Assembly: GCA_963793095.1 (NCBI GenBank)
Contig: CAWBYY010000001.1
Location: 409,342 to 473,341 of the forward strand
Direction of reading: 5' to 3'
DNA length: 64,000 nt
Source: CAVWDI01 sp963793095
GTDB taxonomy: Bacteria > Chloroflexota > Anaerolineae > Anaerolineales > UBA4823
Shown here: positions 54,898 through 63,744 of the stretch, one piece after another
Layout of the letters: every line of letters starts with the position of its first letter
Numbering within the stretch: the stretch's first letter is position 1
The notes under the pieces: model-generated
Told to the model about the DNA's origin: nothing
Seen by the model: only the letters and a program-made list of their open reading frames with translations
The model's database searches: none
Translations under genes and position numbers: made by a program

Positions 54898-56043
54898 CTA
54901 ACCACTCGTGACCGATTCCCTCCGGAGCGTGTGCTCGATGGCCGCCGCGACGGCCTCAACCTCGATCAGGAAGCCATCATGGCCGTAGGGCGAGGCGAGC
55001 GTGACGAGGTCGGCGGTGGGAATCAGCAGCGCCAACTCCTGCTGCAGCCGCAGCGGGTAGAGGCGGTCAGAGTCGATGCCGACGACGGTCACCGGTGCGG
55101 TCACCGTCGCCAAAGCCGCTGCGACACCGCCCCGCCCCCGGCCAGCGTCATGGGTGTTCATGACATCGGACAGGCACACGTAGGTGCCGGCGTCGAAGCG
55201 CCGCAACAGCTTGTCCGCATGGTGGTCGAGGTACGACTGGATGGCGTACCTGCCCGCCTCGGGGTGCCGGCCCGTGACGCACGGCCACAGCGGCTCCTCA
55301 TCCCCCTGCGGGTTGCGGCCGAACCGGAAGTCGAGCTCGGCCTCGCTGCGGTATGTGAGGTGGGCGAACCGCCTGGCCAGGGCGAGCCCTCGCACCGGAC
55401 CCTCGGTGGTGTCGTAGTAGTCGCCCCCGCGCCAGGCCGGATCCCCCGTGATGGCCTGGATCTGGGCCGTCTGCGTCGCGATCTGGTCCGCCGTCGCGGC
55501 GGCCCCGGTCGCCAGCAGCAGTGCGGATCCGACGGATTGCGGATACTGCAACAGCCACTCCAGGGCCCGCATCCCGCCCATCGACCCGCCGATAACGCAG
55601 ACGAATCGATCGATGCCCAGGATCGTCGCGAGTCGGTGCTCCGCCTCGACCTGGTCACGCACGCTGATCCGCGGCCAGCGGGATCCCCAGGGACGGCCGT
55701 CCGGCGCCATGCTCGCCGGTCCGGTGCTGCCCTGGCATCCCCCCAGCACGTTCGCGCTGACGATGAGGTACCGATCGGTGTCCAGCGCCCGGCCGGGTCC
55801 GATCAACGCGTCCCACCAACCGGCCGAGGGTTGACCGGGGCCGGCCTCTCCCGCCGCGTGCGCGTCCCCGGTCAGCGCGTGCAGGAGCAGGATCGCGTTA
55901 TCGCGCTCGGCGGACAGCTGCCCGTAGGTCTCATAGGCCAGGGTCACGTCCGGCAGGGCGCCGCCGAACTCCAGGACGAGGGATCCTATGTCGGCGAACC
56001 GGCGCCCAGCAGGGGGGTCCCCCGCCTGCCAGGCACCGGTCAC
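54898..56043 (-). CDS. metX: MetX, homoserine O-acetyltransferase
   Basis: A 381-residue alpha/beta hydrolase that activates homoserine with acetyl-CoA. ILLLHALTGDAHAAG (oxyanion region), CVIGGSMGGMRALEW (nucleophile Ser), VVGIDSDRLYPLRLQQEL (Asp) and SPYGHDGFLIEVE (His) form the catalytic set. The GTG at 56,043, shortly after the metY stop, is taken as start; the open frame extends upstream over metY without likely coding. Together with MetY it makes homocysteine by direct sulfhydrylation. Confidence 0.9.
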   Translation of the reverse strand: MTGAWQAGDPPAGRRFADIGSLVLEFGGALPDVTLAYETYGQLSAERDNAILLLHALTGDAHAAGEAGPGQPSAGWWDALIGPGRALDTDRYLIVSANVLGGCQGSTGPASMAPDGRPWGSRWPRISVRDQVEAEHRLATILGIDRFVCVIGGSMGGMRALEWLLQYPQSVGSALLLATGAAATADQIATQTAQIQAITGDPAWRGGDYYDTTEGPVRGLALARRFAHLTYRSEAELDFRFGRNPQGDEEPLWPCVTGRHPEAGRYAIQSYLDHHADKLLRRFDAGTYVCLSDVMNTHDAGRGRGGVAAALATVTAPVTVVGIDSDRLYPLRLQQELALLIPTADLVTLASPYGHDGFLIEVEAVAAAIEHTLRRESVTSG

Positions 56044-56066
56044 CGGGTGTCCGCCGCGCTGCACCC

Positions 56067-57380
56067 TCAGCCCTTCGCCGCCCGGAAGCCGGCCTCGAGG
56101 TCGGCAAGGATGTCGACGATGTTCTCCAGCCCGACCGCCAGGCGGACGAGTCCGGGGGTGACCCCGGCGGCGGCCTGCTCCTCGGGGGTGAGCTGCGAGT
56201 GCGTCGTGGAGGCCGGGTGGATCACCAGGCTCCGCACGTCTCCGATGTTGGCGACGTGGCTGTGCAACTGGAGCCCCTCGACGAAGCGCTTCCCGGCATC
56301 GACCCCGCCGGCGATCTCGAAGGAGAGCACGGCACCGGTGCCCCGGGGGGCGTACTTGCGGCCCAGCTCGTACCAGGGGCTGGTCTCCAGGCTTGCGTAG
56401 TTGACCGCCAGGACCTCGTCCCGGCCGGTCAGCCAGCGAGCGACCTCGGCCGCGTTGTCGACATGGCGCTCGACCCGCAGCGACAGGGTCTCCAGCCCCT
56501 GAGCGAGGAGCCACGCGTTGAACGGGGCCACCGCGGCGCCGAGGTCGCGGAGCAGCTGCACGCGCGCCTTCATGATGAAGGAGACGTTCGCCCCGAACTG
56601 CGAGCCGACGCCGAGGTCACGCGCGTAGACAAGGCCGTGGTAGCTGGGATCGGGCTGGTTGTAGTTGGGGAAACGCTCCGGGTACTGAGCGTAGTCGAAC
56701 GTGCCGCCATCGATGATGACACCGGCCACCGCGGTGCCATGGCCGCCGATGTACTTCGTGGCGGAGTGGACAACGATGTCGGCGCCCCACTTCAGCGGCT
56801 GGATCAGATAGGGGGTGGCGACAGTGTTGTCGACGATGAGCGGGACGCCCGCCTCGTGGGCGACCCCGGCCACGGCCTCGATGTCGAGGATGTCGTTCTT
56901 GGGGTTGGAGATGGACTCCCCGAAGAAGGCCTTGGTGTTCGGCCGCACCGCCTCGCGCCAGGACTGCGGATCGTCGGGGTCCGTGACGAAACTGACCTGG
57001 ATCCCGAGCTTGGGCAGGGTGTAGTGGAACAGGTTGTACGTGCCGCCGTACAGGCTGGGGCTGGAGACGATGTGGTCGCCCGCCTCGGCCACGTTGAGGA
57101 TGGCCAGGGTCTCGGCGGCCTGCCCACTGGACACGAGCAGCGCGCCGACACCCCCCTCGAGGGCGGCCAGGCGGTCCTCCACCGCGGCCTGCGTGGGGTT
57201 CATGATGCGCGTGTAGATGTTGCCGAGCTCCTGCAGAGCGAACAGGTTGGCGGCGTGGTTGGTGTCGTTGAACGTGTAGCTGGTGGTCTGGTAGATCGGC
57301 AGGGCCCGGGCGTTGGTGGCCTCATCGGGGGTCTGGCCGGCGTGGATCTGCTTGGTTTCGAATGACCAGGCGTCGCTCAT
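56067..57380 (-). CDS. metY: MetY, O-acetylhomoserine sulfhydrylase
   Basis: A 437-residue PLP enzyme converting O-acetylhomoserine and sulfide to homocysteine. The Lys that binds PLP is in VVHSATKYIGGHGTAVAGV, and FETKQIHAGQTPDEATNAR, YTRIMNPTQAAVEDRLAALE and LVIHPASTTHSQLTPEE are family blocks. The start ATG at 57,380 is preceded by GAGGAAGA. It is the first gene after a SAM-IV riboswitch, so it should be shut off when SAM is abundant. metX follows after 23 bases. Confidence 0.95.
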   Translation of the reverse strand: MSDAWSFETKQIHAGQTPDEATNARALPIYQTTSYTFNDTNHAANLFALQELGNIYTRIMNPTQAAVEDRLAALEGGVGALLVSSGQAAETLAILNVAEAGDHIVSSPSLYGGTYNLFHYTLPKLGIQVSFVTDPDDPQSWREAVRPNTKAFFGESISNPKNDILDIEAVAGVAHEAGVPLIVDNTVATPYLIQPLKWGADIVVHSATKYIGGHGTAVAGVIIDGGTFDYAQYPERFPNYNQPDPSYHGLVYARDLGVGSQFGANVSFIMKARVQLLRDLGAAVAPFNAWLLAQGLETLSLRVERHVDNAAEVARWLTGRDEVLAVNYASLETSPWYELGRKYAPRGTGAVLSFEIAGGVDAGKRFVEGLQLHSHVANIGDVRSLVIHPASTTHSQLTPEEQAAAGVTPGLVRLAVGLENIVDILADLEAGFRAAKG

Positions 57381-57606
57381 GTGGAATCTTCCTCTTCACT
57401 GGTGTGAGTTGTGGGTCTGTGTTCAGGGTGTGCGTGAGCCCGGCGCGAGGAAACAGGCGATGCCTGCCGCGTCGCGCACGGAGGATGTTGCTGGATGGTT
57501 GCCGCGGTCCCGCGGCGCTGGTTGTGCCCGATGCGCGGGCTAGCGCATTCGCGCCCGACAACACGACATGGCGATGGCCCTCTCGTCTCCAAGGGTCTTG
57601 CCACGC

Positions 57607-57716
57607 AAGACCCGCGCTTGCCGATTTCTCGACCAGGTCCTCACCCGGAGCACCCCACCGCGGTGGAGGGTTGCCGACCAGCAAGCCGGGGCTTTGCGCT
57701 GGTGCTCATAACCTTG
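57607..57716 (-). promoter_or_regulatory. SAM-IV riboswitch controlling metY-metX
   Basis: Read on the minus strand the sequence follows the known SAM-IV aptamer closely: GGTTATGAGCACCAGCG, AAAGCCCCGGCTTGCTGG, CGGCAACCCTCCACCGCGG, TGGGGTGCTCCGGGTGAGGA, CCTGGT and CGGCAAGCGCGGGTC. The class is known upstream of actinobacterial methionine genes. A perfect hairpin at 57,593-57,613 (GGGTCTTG with CAAGACCC) overlaps the aptamer's 3' end and may form only when the aptamer is not closed; that is inference. The metY start is about 230 bases downstream; nothing else was recognised in that stretch. Confidence 0.9.
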
Positions 57717-57778
57717 CGAGGAATATAGCGATACGGCGACGGCACGGCAACCCCGGGGCCCCAATTGGACCCACTCGG

Positions 57779-58837
57779 TCAGCCGAGGTCCGGGGGGCGA
57801 TCGAACTCCAGACAACTGTCGATTGGCAGTTGCCGCAGTGAGGCCAGCCAAACCTCGCCGGCGAGCGGCTTCGCCAGGGCGTCCTCGACCAGAGCCGCCA
57901 GTCGGTGGTTGGGTCGCTCCAACAGGGCGGTCCGCGCATAGGAATCGGCCTTGGACCCCCAATCCAGCATCCATCCCGCAACCGCCGCCATCGCCGACGG
58001 GCCCGCGGCCCAGCCCTCGGGCGAGTCGACGGCAACGTTGTGCCACAGGGCCAGTTGCGTCCACCATGCATCGTCGGGCTCGTCCGCCAGTCGGACCAAC
58101 AGGGCGTCACGCACTCCGGGGAGGTCGGCGGCCAGGACAAGTTGCGCGGCCTCCCGTGCCGTCAACAGGACCCGCGTTCCGAGCACCAGCGGCAAGACCC
58201 GCTCGAACAGCGCACGGCGCTCGTGGGTGTCCCGTGGGCGTGGCGTGGCCCGCAGGAGTTGGGCGACCTCCTCGCGGAGGTCGGCGTCTACAGGGGTCTC
58301 CAGGGGCCGGGGCCGCGCCACCAGCGCCATGCGTCGCAGTGCAGCGTCGGCCTGCGGGTCCGCCACGATCGGCTGCCCCTCGGCGGGGCAGCAAGACTCG
58401 TTGGTGCACAGCAAGCTCCTGTACCGCCCCTCGAAGGTCACCAGGACGTCCAGCAGTCGGCGCCCCTGCCCCCGCAGTTGTCGCAGGATCGCCCGCGCGA
58501 CAGCGGCTGGCGGGGCCTGCATAGGTGGGGGGAACTGCAGGGAGACCACGACCGACTCCCCCGCGACGAGGTCAGCCTCCCGGATCCCGTCCGCGACCGC
58601 GTCGCCCACTTCCCGGGCCCAGCCCATGGTGGCCGAGCCCTCCTCTCGGGGGGGATCCGGCAAGCCGCGGGAGTAGACCTCCCGCACCCGCTCGCCGGCG
58701 AACACCAGGAGGGTGAGCGCGGTGTCGGGCAGCGGCCCGGTCAGGTGGGGAATCGCAGCGGCGATCGCCCGGGGGCTGCGCAGCCGGAGATGGTGCGCGA
58801 TGTCAGCGTCTAGGGGGTCATGCGGTGTGGCTGTCAT
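57779..58837 (-). CDS. DUF4192 family protein
   Basis: A 352-residue protein of an actinobacterial family without known function. LLCTNESCCPAEGQPIVADP is its signature, preceded by LRSPRAIAAAIPHLTGPLPD and ALTLLVFAGERVREV at the N-terminus. The helical C-terminal half resembles other members (DAWWTQLALWHNVAVDSPEG and HRLAALVEDAL). The ATG at 58,837 starts the conserved part; reading from 59,017 adds 60 unlikely residues. Confidence 0.85.
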   Translation of the reverse strand: MTATPHDPLDADIAHHLRLRSPRAIAAAIPHLTGPLPDTALTLLVFAGERVREVYSRGLPDPPREEGSATMGWAREVGDAVADGIREADLVAGESVVVSLQFPPPMQAPPAAVARAILRQLRGQGRRLLDVLVTFEGRYRSLLCTNESCCPAEGQPIVADPQADAALRRMALVARPRPLETPVDADLREEVAQLLRATPRPRDTHERRALFERVLPLVLGTRVLLTAREAAQLVLAADLPGVRDALLVRLADEPDDAWWTQLALWHNVAVDSPEGWAAGPSAMAAVAGWMLDWGSKADSYARTALLERPNHRLAALVEDALAKPLAGEVWLASLRQLPIDSCLEFDRPPDLG

Positions 58838-59056
58838 GGGACCAGCCTCGCCGCCTGGGGTCGAGGCCGGCGCGGACCGCTGGCGGGGTGTGGAGAATCC
58901 CGGGCAACCGGCTCGATTGGGGAGAACGCGGTCGAATCCCCTGACTCCAGAGGGCCCGAGATGGAGTGTCGGCCGTCCGTGGGCTTCCCCTCCCACGAAC
59001 GACCGACACTGGGACACGTAGCGATCAGCCCGGGCAGCGCCAAGGCGACACGCGGG

Positions 59057-60151
59057 TCATGACGAAGTCAATTCCGCCTCGCGCCGTCGGCGGGCCTGCC
59101 ACCGCCAGATGAAGATGCAGATCACACCGAGGAAGATCTGTGGGAAGTAGTAGGTGGCCCGCCACAGCAGCGCGGCCGCCGTCGCGTCTGCGTTGGTGAT
59201 CCCATTGGCGCTGAGTAGCGCGATGAGTGCTGCATCCACCGTTCCGAGCCCGCCGGGTGTGACCGGGATGAGGATTCCGAGCTGGCTGACGGCCCAGCAC
59301 CCATACACGGCGAAGTAGTTGATCTGGCTGTCGTCCGATGACACCAGGGTCAGCGCCGTTGCCAGGATGAGGAACTGGCCCACTGAGACCCCGAAGTTGG
59401 CCAGCGTGATCGCCACCCAGCGACTGCTCACCAGGTCGACGATGTCGTGTCGCAGCTGCAGCACCTGGTTCTTGAGGTTCAGGTGCATGCCCGGCCGCAC
59501 CTTGTGGATGAGACCTCCGATGACCCGATCGGCGAAGTCGCCGATCCGCTCCGCCCCGGACTCACTGCGCAGGATGAGGGCGAACAGTGTGACGACGACG
59601 ATCAGGACGACAACGCCCAGCAGCGCCGGCAGCCAGAACTTGCTGATGTCCGAGCCGGACAGCAGCAACGCCAGGACGCCGGTGACGGGCAGCGTCAGGG
59701 TGACGAACGTGGCCCACACCCCGGTGGCGCCGATTGCTGCCGTGGCCTCTGTGGGGGCTGCCCGGTAGAAGGTCAGCTGGGCGTACTGCACGGCGAGGCC
59801 GAGCGCACCGCCGCCGGGAATGCCGTTGCCGATGGCGAACCGGCTGTTGTTGACGATCTCCGACTCCCGGTAGGTGATACCGGGAGTCGCGACCAGGTAG
59901 GGAAAGCCGTAGATGCCGAGGTAGATGAGCAGCGATGCGCCGAGGATGAGGACCTCGATGAAGCTCAGCGCCTTCACTGCATCGAATGCCCCCTGGTAGT
60001 CACCGACCTGCGGGATCACCCGCGCGAAGACGATGACGAGGAAGGCGATCGCGATGATGCCGCCGATGATGCTTCGCTTGCGGTCGATCGTGCCCTTCGG
60101 ACGCTTCAGTTCATGTTCGTCGGTGCGGCTGCGGCTGCGGCTCCGGCTCAT
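59057..60151 (-). CDS. LPG-synthase transmembrane-type (UPF0104/YbhN) protein
   Basis: A 364-residue integral membrane protein with about eight hydrophobic helices in the pattern of the lysylphosphatidylglycerol synthase membrane region: RFAIGNGIPGGGALGLAVQY, and late VTPGGLGTVDAALIALLSA. The aminoacyl-transferase C-terminal domain of MprF is absent, so it is the membrane (flippase-like) part only. The N-terminus is rich in Arg/Ser (SRSRSRSRT). Substrate unknown. Confidence 0.83.
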   Translation of the reverse strand: MSRSRSRSRTDEHELKRPKGTIDRKRSIIGGIIAIAFLVIVFARVIPQVGDYQGAFDAVKALSFIEVLILGASLLIYLGIYGFPYLVATPGITYRESEIVNNSRFAIGNGIPGGGALGLAVQYAQLTFYRAAPTEATAAIGATGVWATFVTLTLPVTGVLALLLSGSDISKFWLPALLGVVVLIVVVTLFALILRSESGAERIGDFADRVIGGLIHKVRPGMHLNLKNQVLQLRHDIVDLVSSRWVAITLANFGVSVGQFLILATALTLVSSDDSQINYFAVYGCWAVSQLGILIPVTPGGLGTVDAALIALLSANGITNADATAAALLWRATYYFPQIFLGVICIFIWRWQARRRREAELTSS

Positions 60152-60194
60152 CGGTCACGGGGACAGGCTACGGGGTCGGCGCCCGGGAGGACGC

Positions 60195-60626
60195 TCACAC
60201 GGCGACACTGGAGCCGCGACCCGGGCGCGACTGCTCCCCCTCGGCCCACGCCGGACCCCCGACCAACTCCCGGGCCACCTGCTCGGCGACGTGCCGGTTG
60301 TTGCCGTCGACGTGCACGACCCGCGGGGCGTAGGTCTCCAACTCCGCCTCGTCGTACTCCCCGTACGTGATCACGATGACCTTGTCGCCCGGGTGCACCA
60401 GTCGCGCAGCGGCGCCGTTGAGGCAGATCTCACCGGCACGGCCCTCAATCGCGTAGGTCTCGAAGCGCGCCCCGTTGTCGATGTCGACGATCTGCACCTG
60501 TTCGCCGACGAGGATGTCGGCCAGCGCCATCAACTCGGGGTCCAGCGAGACCGACCCGACGTAGTCGAGGTGTGCGTCGGTCACTGTCGCTCGGTGAATC
60601 TTGGATTTCATCATGCGTCGGCGCAT
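60195..60626 (-). CDS. panD: PanD, aspartate 1-decarboxylase
   Basis: A 143-residue proenzyme that cleaves itself to make the pyruvoyl cofactor and then forms beta-alanine for pantothenate. KSKIHRATVTDAHLDYVGS contains the Gly-Ser cleavage site, and DIDNGARFETYAIEG, CLNGAAARLVHPGDKVIVI and YGEYDEAELETY follow as in the family. GAGGAG lies five bases before the ATG at 60,626. It is next to the UPF0104 gene, 43 bases upstream. Confidence 0.95.
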   Translation of the reverse strand: MRRRMMKSKIHRATVTDAHLDYVGSVSLDPELMALADILVGEQVQIVDIDNGARFETYAIEGRAGEICLNGAAARLVHPGDKVIVITYGEYDEAELETYAPRVVHVDGNNRHVAEQVARELVGGPAWAEGEQSRPGRGSSVAV

Positions 60627-60841
60627 TGCTGCTCCTCACAGTCTCGACGCCGGCCTCCCCGGTCGCCGTACCGGTTTTCAGTATGCCCGGATGCGCAAGT
60701 CGGCGCGAGGCACTGCCTAAGTGACCCAAGTCACAGGGGTGGACAGCAGCAATCCTCACCGAACTGCCCGCAGGGGCAGGGCGGGAAGCGCTTACCCGCG
60801 GCCGTTCACCCGACCTGCCCATGGCCGGCGGCGGAGAGCCG

Positions 60842-61288
60842 TCAGCGCCCGCTGCCCTTTGTGCGGAAGACCAGCACGGGACAGGGTGCGTGGTGCACGC
60901 AGTAGCCCGCCACGGATCCGAGGTGCAGACCCGGGAGTTCGCCGTTCCCGTGCGACCCCACCACCAGCAGATCCGCCCCCCTGGCTCCGGCCACCCCGGT
61001 CAGGGCGAGCGCTGGCCGCTCCTGGAGGACCTCCGCCGTGACCCGCACATCGGTCGGGGCTTCCCCGTCGAAGGCCTTCTGCAGGGTCTCGGCGTTCCGC
61101 GCCTCCGCCGCGCTGGCATAGTCCTCGTCGGTGTATGTGGGCACGAGCAGGATGGTCATCGGGATGTCGAAGCCGGTCAGCACCAACACCTCGGCGTCGG
61201 TGTCCCTCGCGTGCTGCACCGCCCAACTCAGGGCACCGGCGCTGAGGTCGGAGCCGTCCGCCCCGACGATGATGAGTCGACTAGCCAC
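60842..61288 (-). CDS. Universal stress protein (UspA family)
   Basis: A 148-residue single-domain Usp. LIIVGADGSDLSAGALSWAV is the N-terminal strand-helix, and the ATP-binding signature is LLVVGSHGNGELPGLHLGSV, followed by YCVHHAPCPVLVFR (the usual Gly-2x-Gly-9x-Gly-Ser/Thr motif). The GTG at 61,288 with GGGGGCGG upstream is the preferred start; the reading from 61,375 adds residues that do not match the fold. Divergent from the aquaporin gene. Confidence 0.87.
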   Translation of the reverse strand: MASRLIIVGADGSDLSAGALSWAVQHARDTDAEVLVLTGFDIPMTILLVPTYTDEDYASAAEARNAETLQKAFDGEAPTDVRVTAEVLQERPALALTGVAGARGADLLVVGSHGNGELPGLHLGSVAGYCVHHAPCPVLVFRTKGSGR

Positions 61289-61531
61289 GGTCGACCGCCC
61301 CCTTCCCCTGTCGGGCCCAGCCTTCCGGGCCGCCGCATGGTTCGGAAGGGCCCTTCGTCCCGACCAAGCGGCCAAAGGTTCCCCGGGGCCCGCCGCACCA
61401 GCAGTGACCGGATGCGGCCGTGGCGCCTCGGATCGGGCACCGGGATCTTGGACGGCGTGCGGCCGGTCGGGCCACGATAGGGCGCTGGTCGCGGCCCTGT
61501 GCGGATTCGGCAGAGCCGATCGCCGGACTGT

Positions 61532-61537
61532 GATAAT
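61532..61537 (+). promoter_or_regulatory. -10 element of a probably leaderless aquaporin transcript
   Basis: GATAAT within TGTGATAATCC ends eight bases before the GTG at 61,546, the spacing of leaderless actinobacterial promoters. No ribosome binding site is seen. Confidence 0.5.
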
Positions 61538-61545
61538 CCTGCCCC

Positions 61546-62306
61546 GTGGACAACGCCCGCGTCATCATCAGCAACGAGTTCATCGGGACCGCGATCCTGG
61601 TCCTGCTGGGCTGTGGCATCGGCGCCCTAGGCTCGCTGCGCAAGAGCCTCGGCTTCGGCGCCAGCAACTGGAGCCTCATCGCCTTCGGCTGGGGCATGGC
61701 GGTCTTCGTGGGCGCATCGGTCGCCTGGAAGTCCGGCGCTCACCTCAACCCCGCCGTGACCATCGGCCTCGCGATGACCGGGCAGACACCGTGGTCGCAG
61801 GTGCCGCTGTACTTCATCGGCGAGTTCGCCGGGGCCTTCGTTGGCGCCTTCCTCGTCTATCTGGTGTATAAGAAGCAGTTCGACGCGGAGGAGGCCCCGC
61901 AGGAAACAGGAGGCATCTTCTACACCGCTCCCGCCGTGAGGTCCCTGGGCTGGAACACCGTCAGCGAGGCCATCGGCACCTTCGTGCTCGTCTACTGGAT
62001 AATCCAGCAGCAGCCCTGGGCGCCGGGGGTGGAGAATCAGCCGCCCACCTGGGCAACATCGGCCTTGGATACGCAGGGGTTGCCTTCGCCGTCATCGCGA
62101 TCGGGGCCGGGCTCGGCGGTGCGACCGGCTACGCGATCAACCCGGCCCGCGACCTCGGCCCCCGGCTGGCCTATGCGCTGATGCCGATCAGGGGCAAGCA
62201 GAAGATCGACTGGGGGTACGCGATCGTCCCCATCGCGGGACCCCTGCTGGGAGCTGCCCTCGCCGCCGGGGTGTTCCTGCTCAACTACTCGGGCTCAGGC
62301 GGCTAG
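61546..62306 (+). pseudogene. MIP-family channel (aquaporin/glycerol facilitator) with a frameshift
   Basis: The first frame contains FIGTAILVLLGCGIGALGSL, the first NPA (SGAHLNPAVTIGLAMTG) and SEAIGTFVLVYWI. A frame change near 62,000-62,030 leads to a second frame with HLGNIGLGYAGVAFAVIAIG, the second NPA (TGYAINPARDLGPRLAYAL) and VPIAGPLLGAALAAGVFLLN, stopping at 62,304-62,306. The Asp after the second NPA-Arg marks the glycerol-facilitator branch. The whole is a normal-length channel of about 250 residues, so a sequencing error or a very recent mutation is likely. Confidence 0.85.
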
Positions 62307-62734
62307 GGCACGGTGCACCCGAGCACGGCCTGGCTCCGGGGGGCCTGGAATTGGACATGCCCACCCGACGGACCGGCCTCGCCGCCGGCAATGGGGGCCG
62401 CAATGTCATTCCGCGGGCCACCGCCGACTACCTCAACCCCGCAAGACGCCACCGGTCGCCTTTGTCATGCCTAGCTCCGGCATGGGATGAGCCCGATCGG
62501 GGTCCGCCCCTCCGCTGCAAAGACCGATCCGGGCAAGGCCCGTGGGTGCCATGAACGTGAGGCGAGTGACATTTTCGGGAGCGAGTGCGCGCGGCCGACC
62601 GTGCTAGCGTTTGGTTGGAAGTTTACGTGGGGCGTGCGGCCAAACTTGCCCGGCTGCATCAATGTCACGGCAACCGCACGACCTGTCCCGGCCGTGCACG
62701 AGGACAGGGCATTGCCACGCGGGTAGGTTGGGGA
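62307..62734. other. Intergenic region, nothing recognised
   Basis: These 428 bases before the glycosyltransferase gene show no convincing coding frame, RNA gene or repeat. A long open frame reading into the gene from 62,585 is likely untranslated leader. Confidence 0.5.
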
Positions 62735-63733
62735 ATGAGCATTTCGATCTCGGTAGTCATCGGAACCTACCAGCGCAGGCAACTGCTACCCGAGGTGCTT
62801 GACCCAATCCTGGCTGACCCCAGCGCCGACGAGGTCATTGTCGTGGTTGACGGCTCCACCGACGGGTCCATCGAGTACCTCAGGCAGCGAGCCTTCGACG
62901 AGCCTCGTCTGCGTCCCGTATTCACGCCGAACAGCGGCGAGGGGGCGACGCGACAGCGCGGGTTGGAGGAGGCCTCCGGCGACGTAGTCCTCTTCCTGGA
63001 CGATGACGTCGTGGCTGGCCCCGGTCTGGTGACCGGCCATCGGGAGCACCATGAGCGGCTCGGCCCAGCGGACGACCGGATCGTTCTCGGCTATATGCCG
63101 ACAGTCGAACCCAAGACCCGCAATGCGGATTCATTCACAACTCTCCTCTACGCCAAGGAGTACCTCGCGAGGTGTGAGAAGTACGAGTCGTCAACCCCCG
63201 CAGGGATCGCTCGTCACATCTGGGGAGGGAACCTATCGATCCCACGGAAACTCGCGCTGCAGGTTGGGATGAGCAACCCTGACTACCTGCCGAGCTACTT
63301 CGCGGACAGGGAGTGGGGGCTCAGGTGCCTCGAGGTGGGAGTCAAGGCCGATTTCGACCGCAGTCTGGCGGCGGAGCACCGCCACTATCGATCTGCGGAG
63401 AAGTTCTTCCATGATGCAGCAATGCAGGGCAGGGGGGACGCATACCTCCACTACCTGCACCCCGAACTCGGACCGCTGGACCTGGAGCGCTACTCGGCTG
63501 GGCTCCCCGGGGGGTTGGGCACCATCGTGCAACTAGGCGCGAACCCGAGGGTCTACCCCTGGTTGCGCAAGAGCCTGCTGTGGCGGGTGACGACTCTGGG
63601 CCGACGCAGGCAATGGAAGAGCCAACTCCGCGCCGCCCAACTGCTCAGGCGGATTGAGCAGCTGCGGGGTTGCAGACAGGCGATCGATGACTTGTCGGCT
63701 CCGGAGCGTCACCAAGGTTCCCACCGATCCTGA
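62735..63733 (+). CDS. Family 2 glycosyltransferase
   Basis: A 332-residue GT-A enzyme from the ATG at 62,735. The N-terminus ISISVVIGTYQRRQLLPEVL, VIVVVDGSTDGSIEYLR and the metal-binding LFLDDDVVAGPGLV are classical GT2 features; WGGNLSIPRKLALQVG and FADREWGLRCLEVG give the acceptor-side ED-like motif. No membrane helices. It may belong to a surface-polysaccharide locus continuing past the window. Confidence 0.87.
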   Translation: MSISISVVIGTYQRRQLLPEVLDPILADPSADEVIVVVDGSTDGSIEYLRQRAFDEPRLRPVFTPNSGEGATRQRGLEEASGDVVLFLDDDVVAGPGLVTGHREHHERLGPADDRIVLGYMPTVEPKTRNADSFTTLLYAKEYLARCEKYESSTPAGIARHIWGGNLSIPRKLALQVGMSNPDYLPSYFADREWGLRCLEVGVKADFDRSLAAEHRHYRSAEKFFHDAAMQGRGDAYLHYLHPELGPLDLERYSAGLPGGLGTIVQLGANPRVYPWLRKSLLWRVTTLGRRRQWKSQLRAAQLLRRIEQLRGCRQAIDDLSAPERHQGSHRS

Positions 63734-63744
63734 TATGGAGCGAG

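Noticed and set aside
54931..56400. Plus-strand frame of 489 codons opposite metX
   Set aside because: Overlaps well-supported metX and metY on the other strand and has no family features.
56199..57365. Plus-strand frame of 388 codons opposite metY
   Set aside because: Antisense shadow of a strongly conserved enzyme gene; composition is Gly/Val/Asp-rich without motifs.
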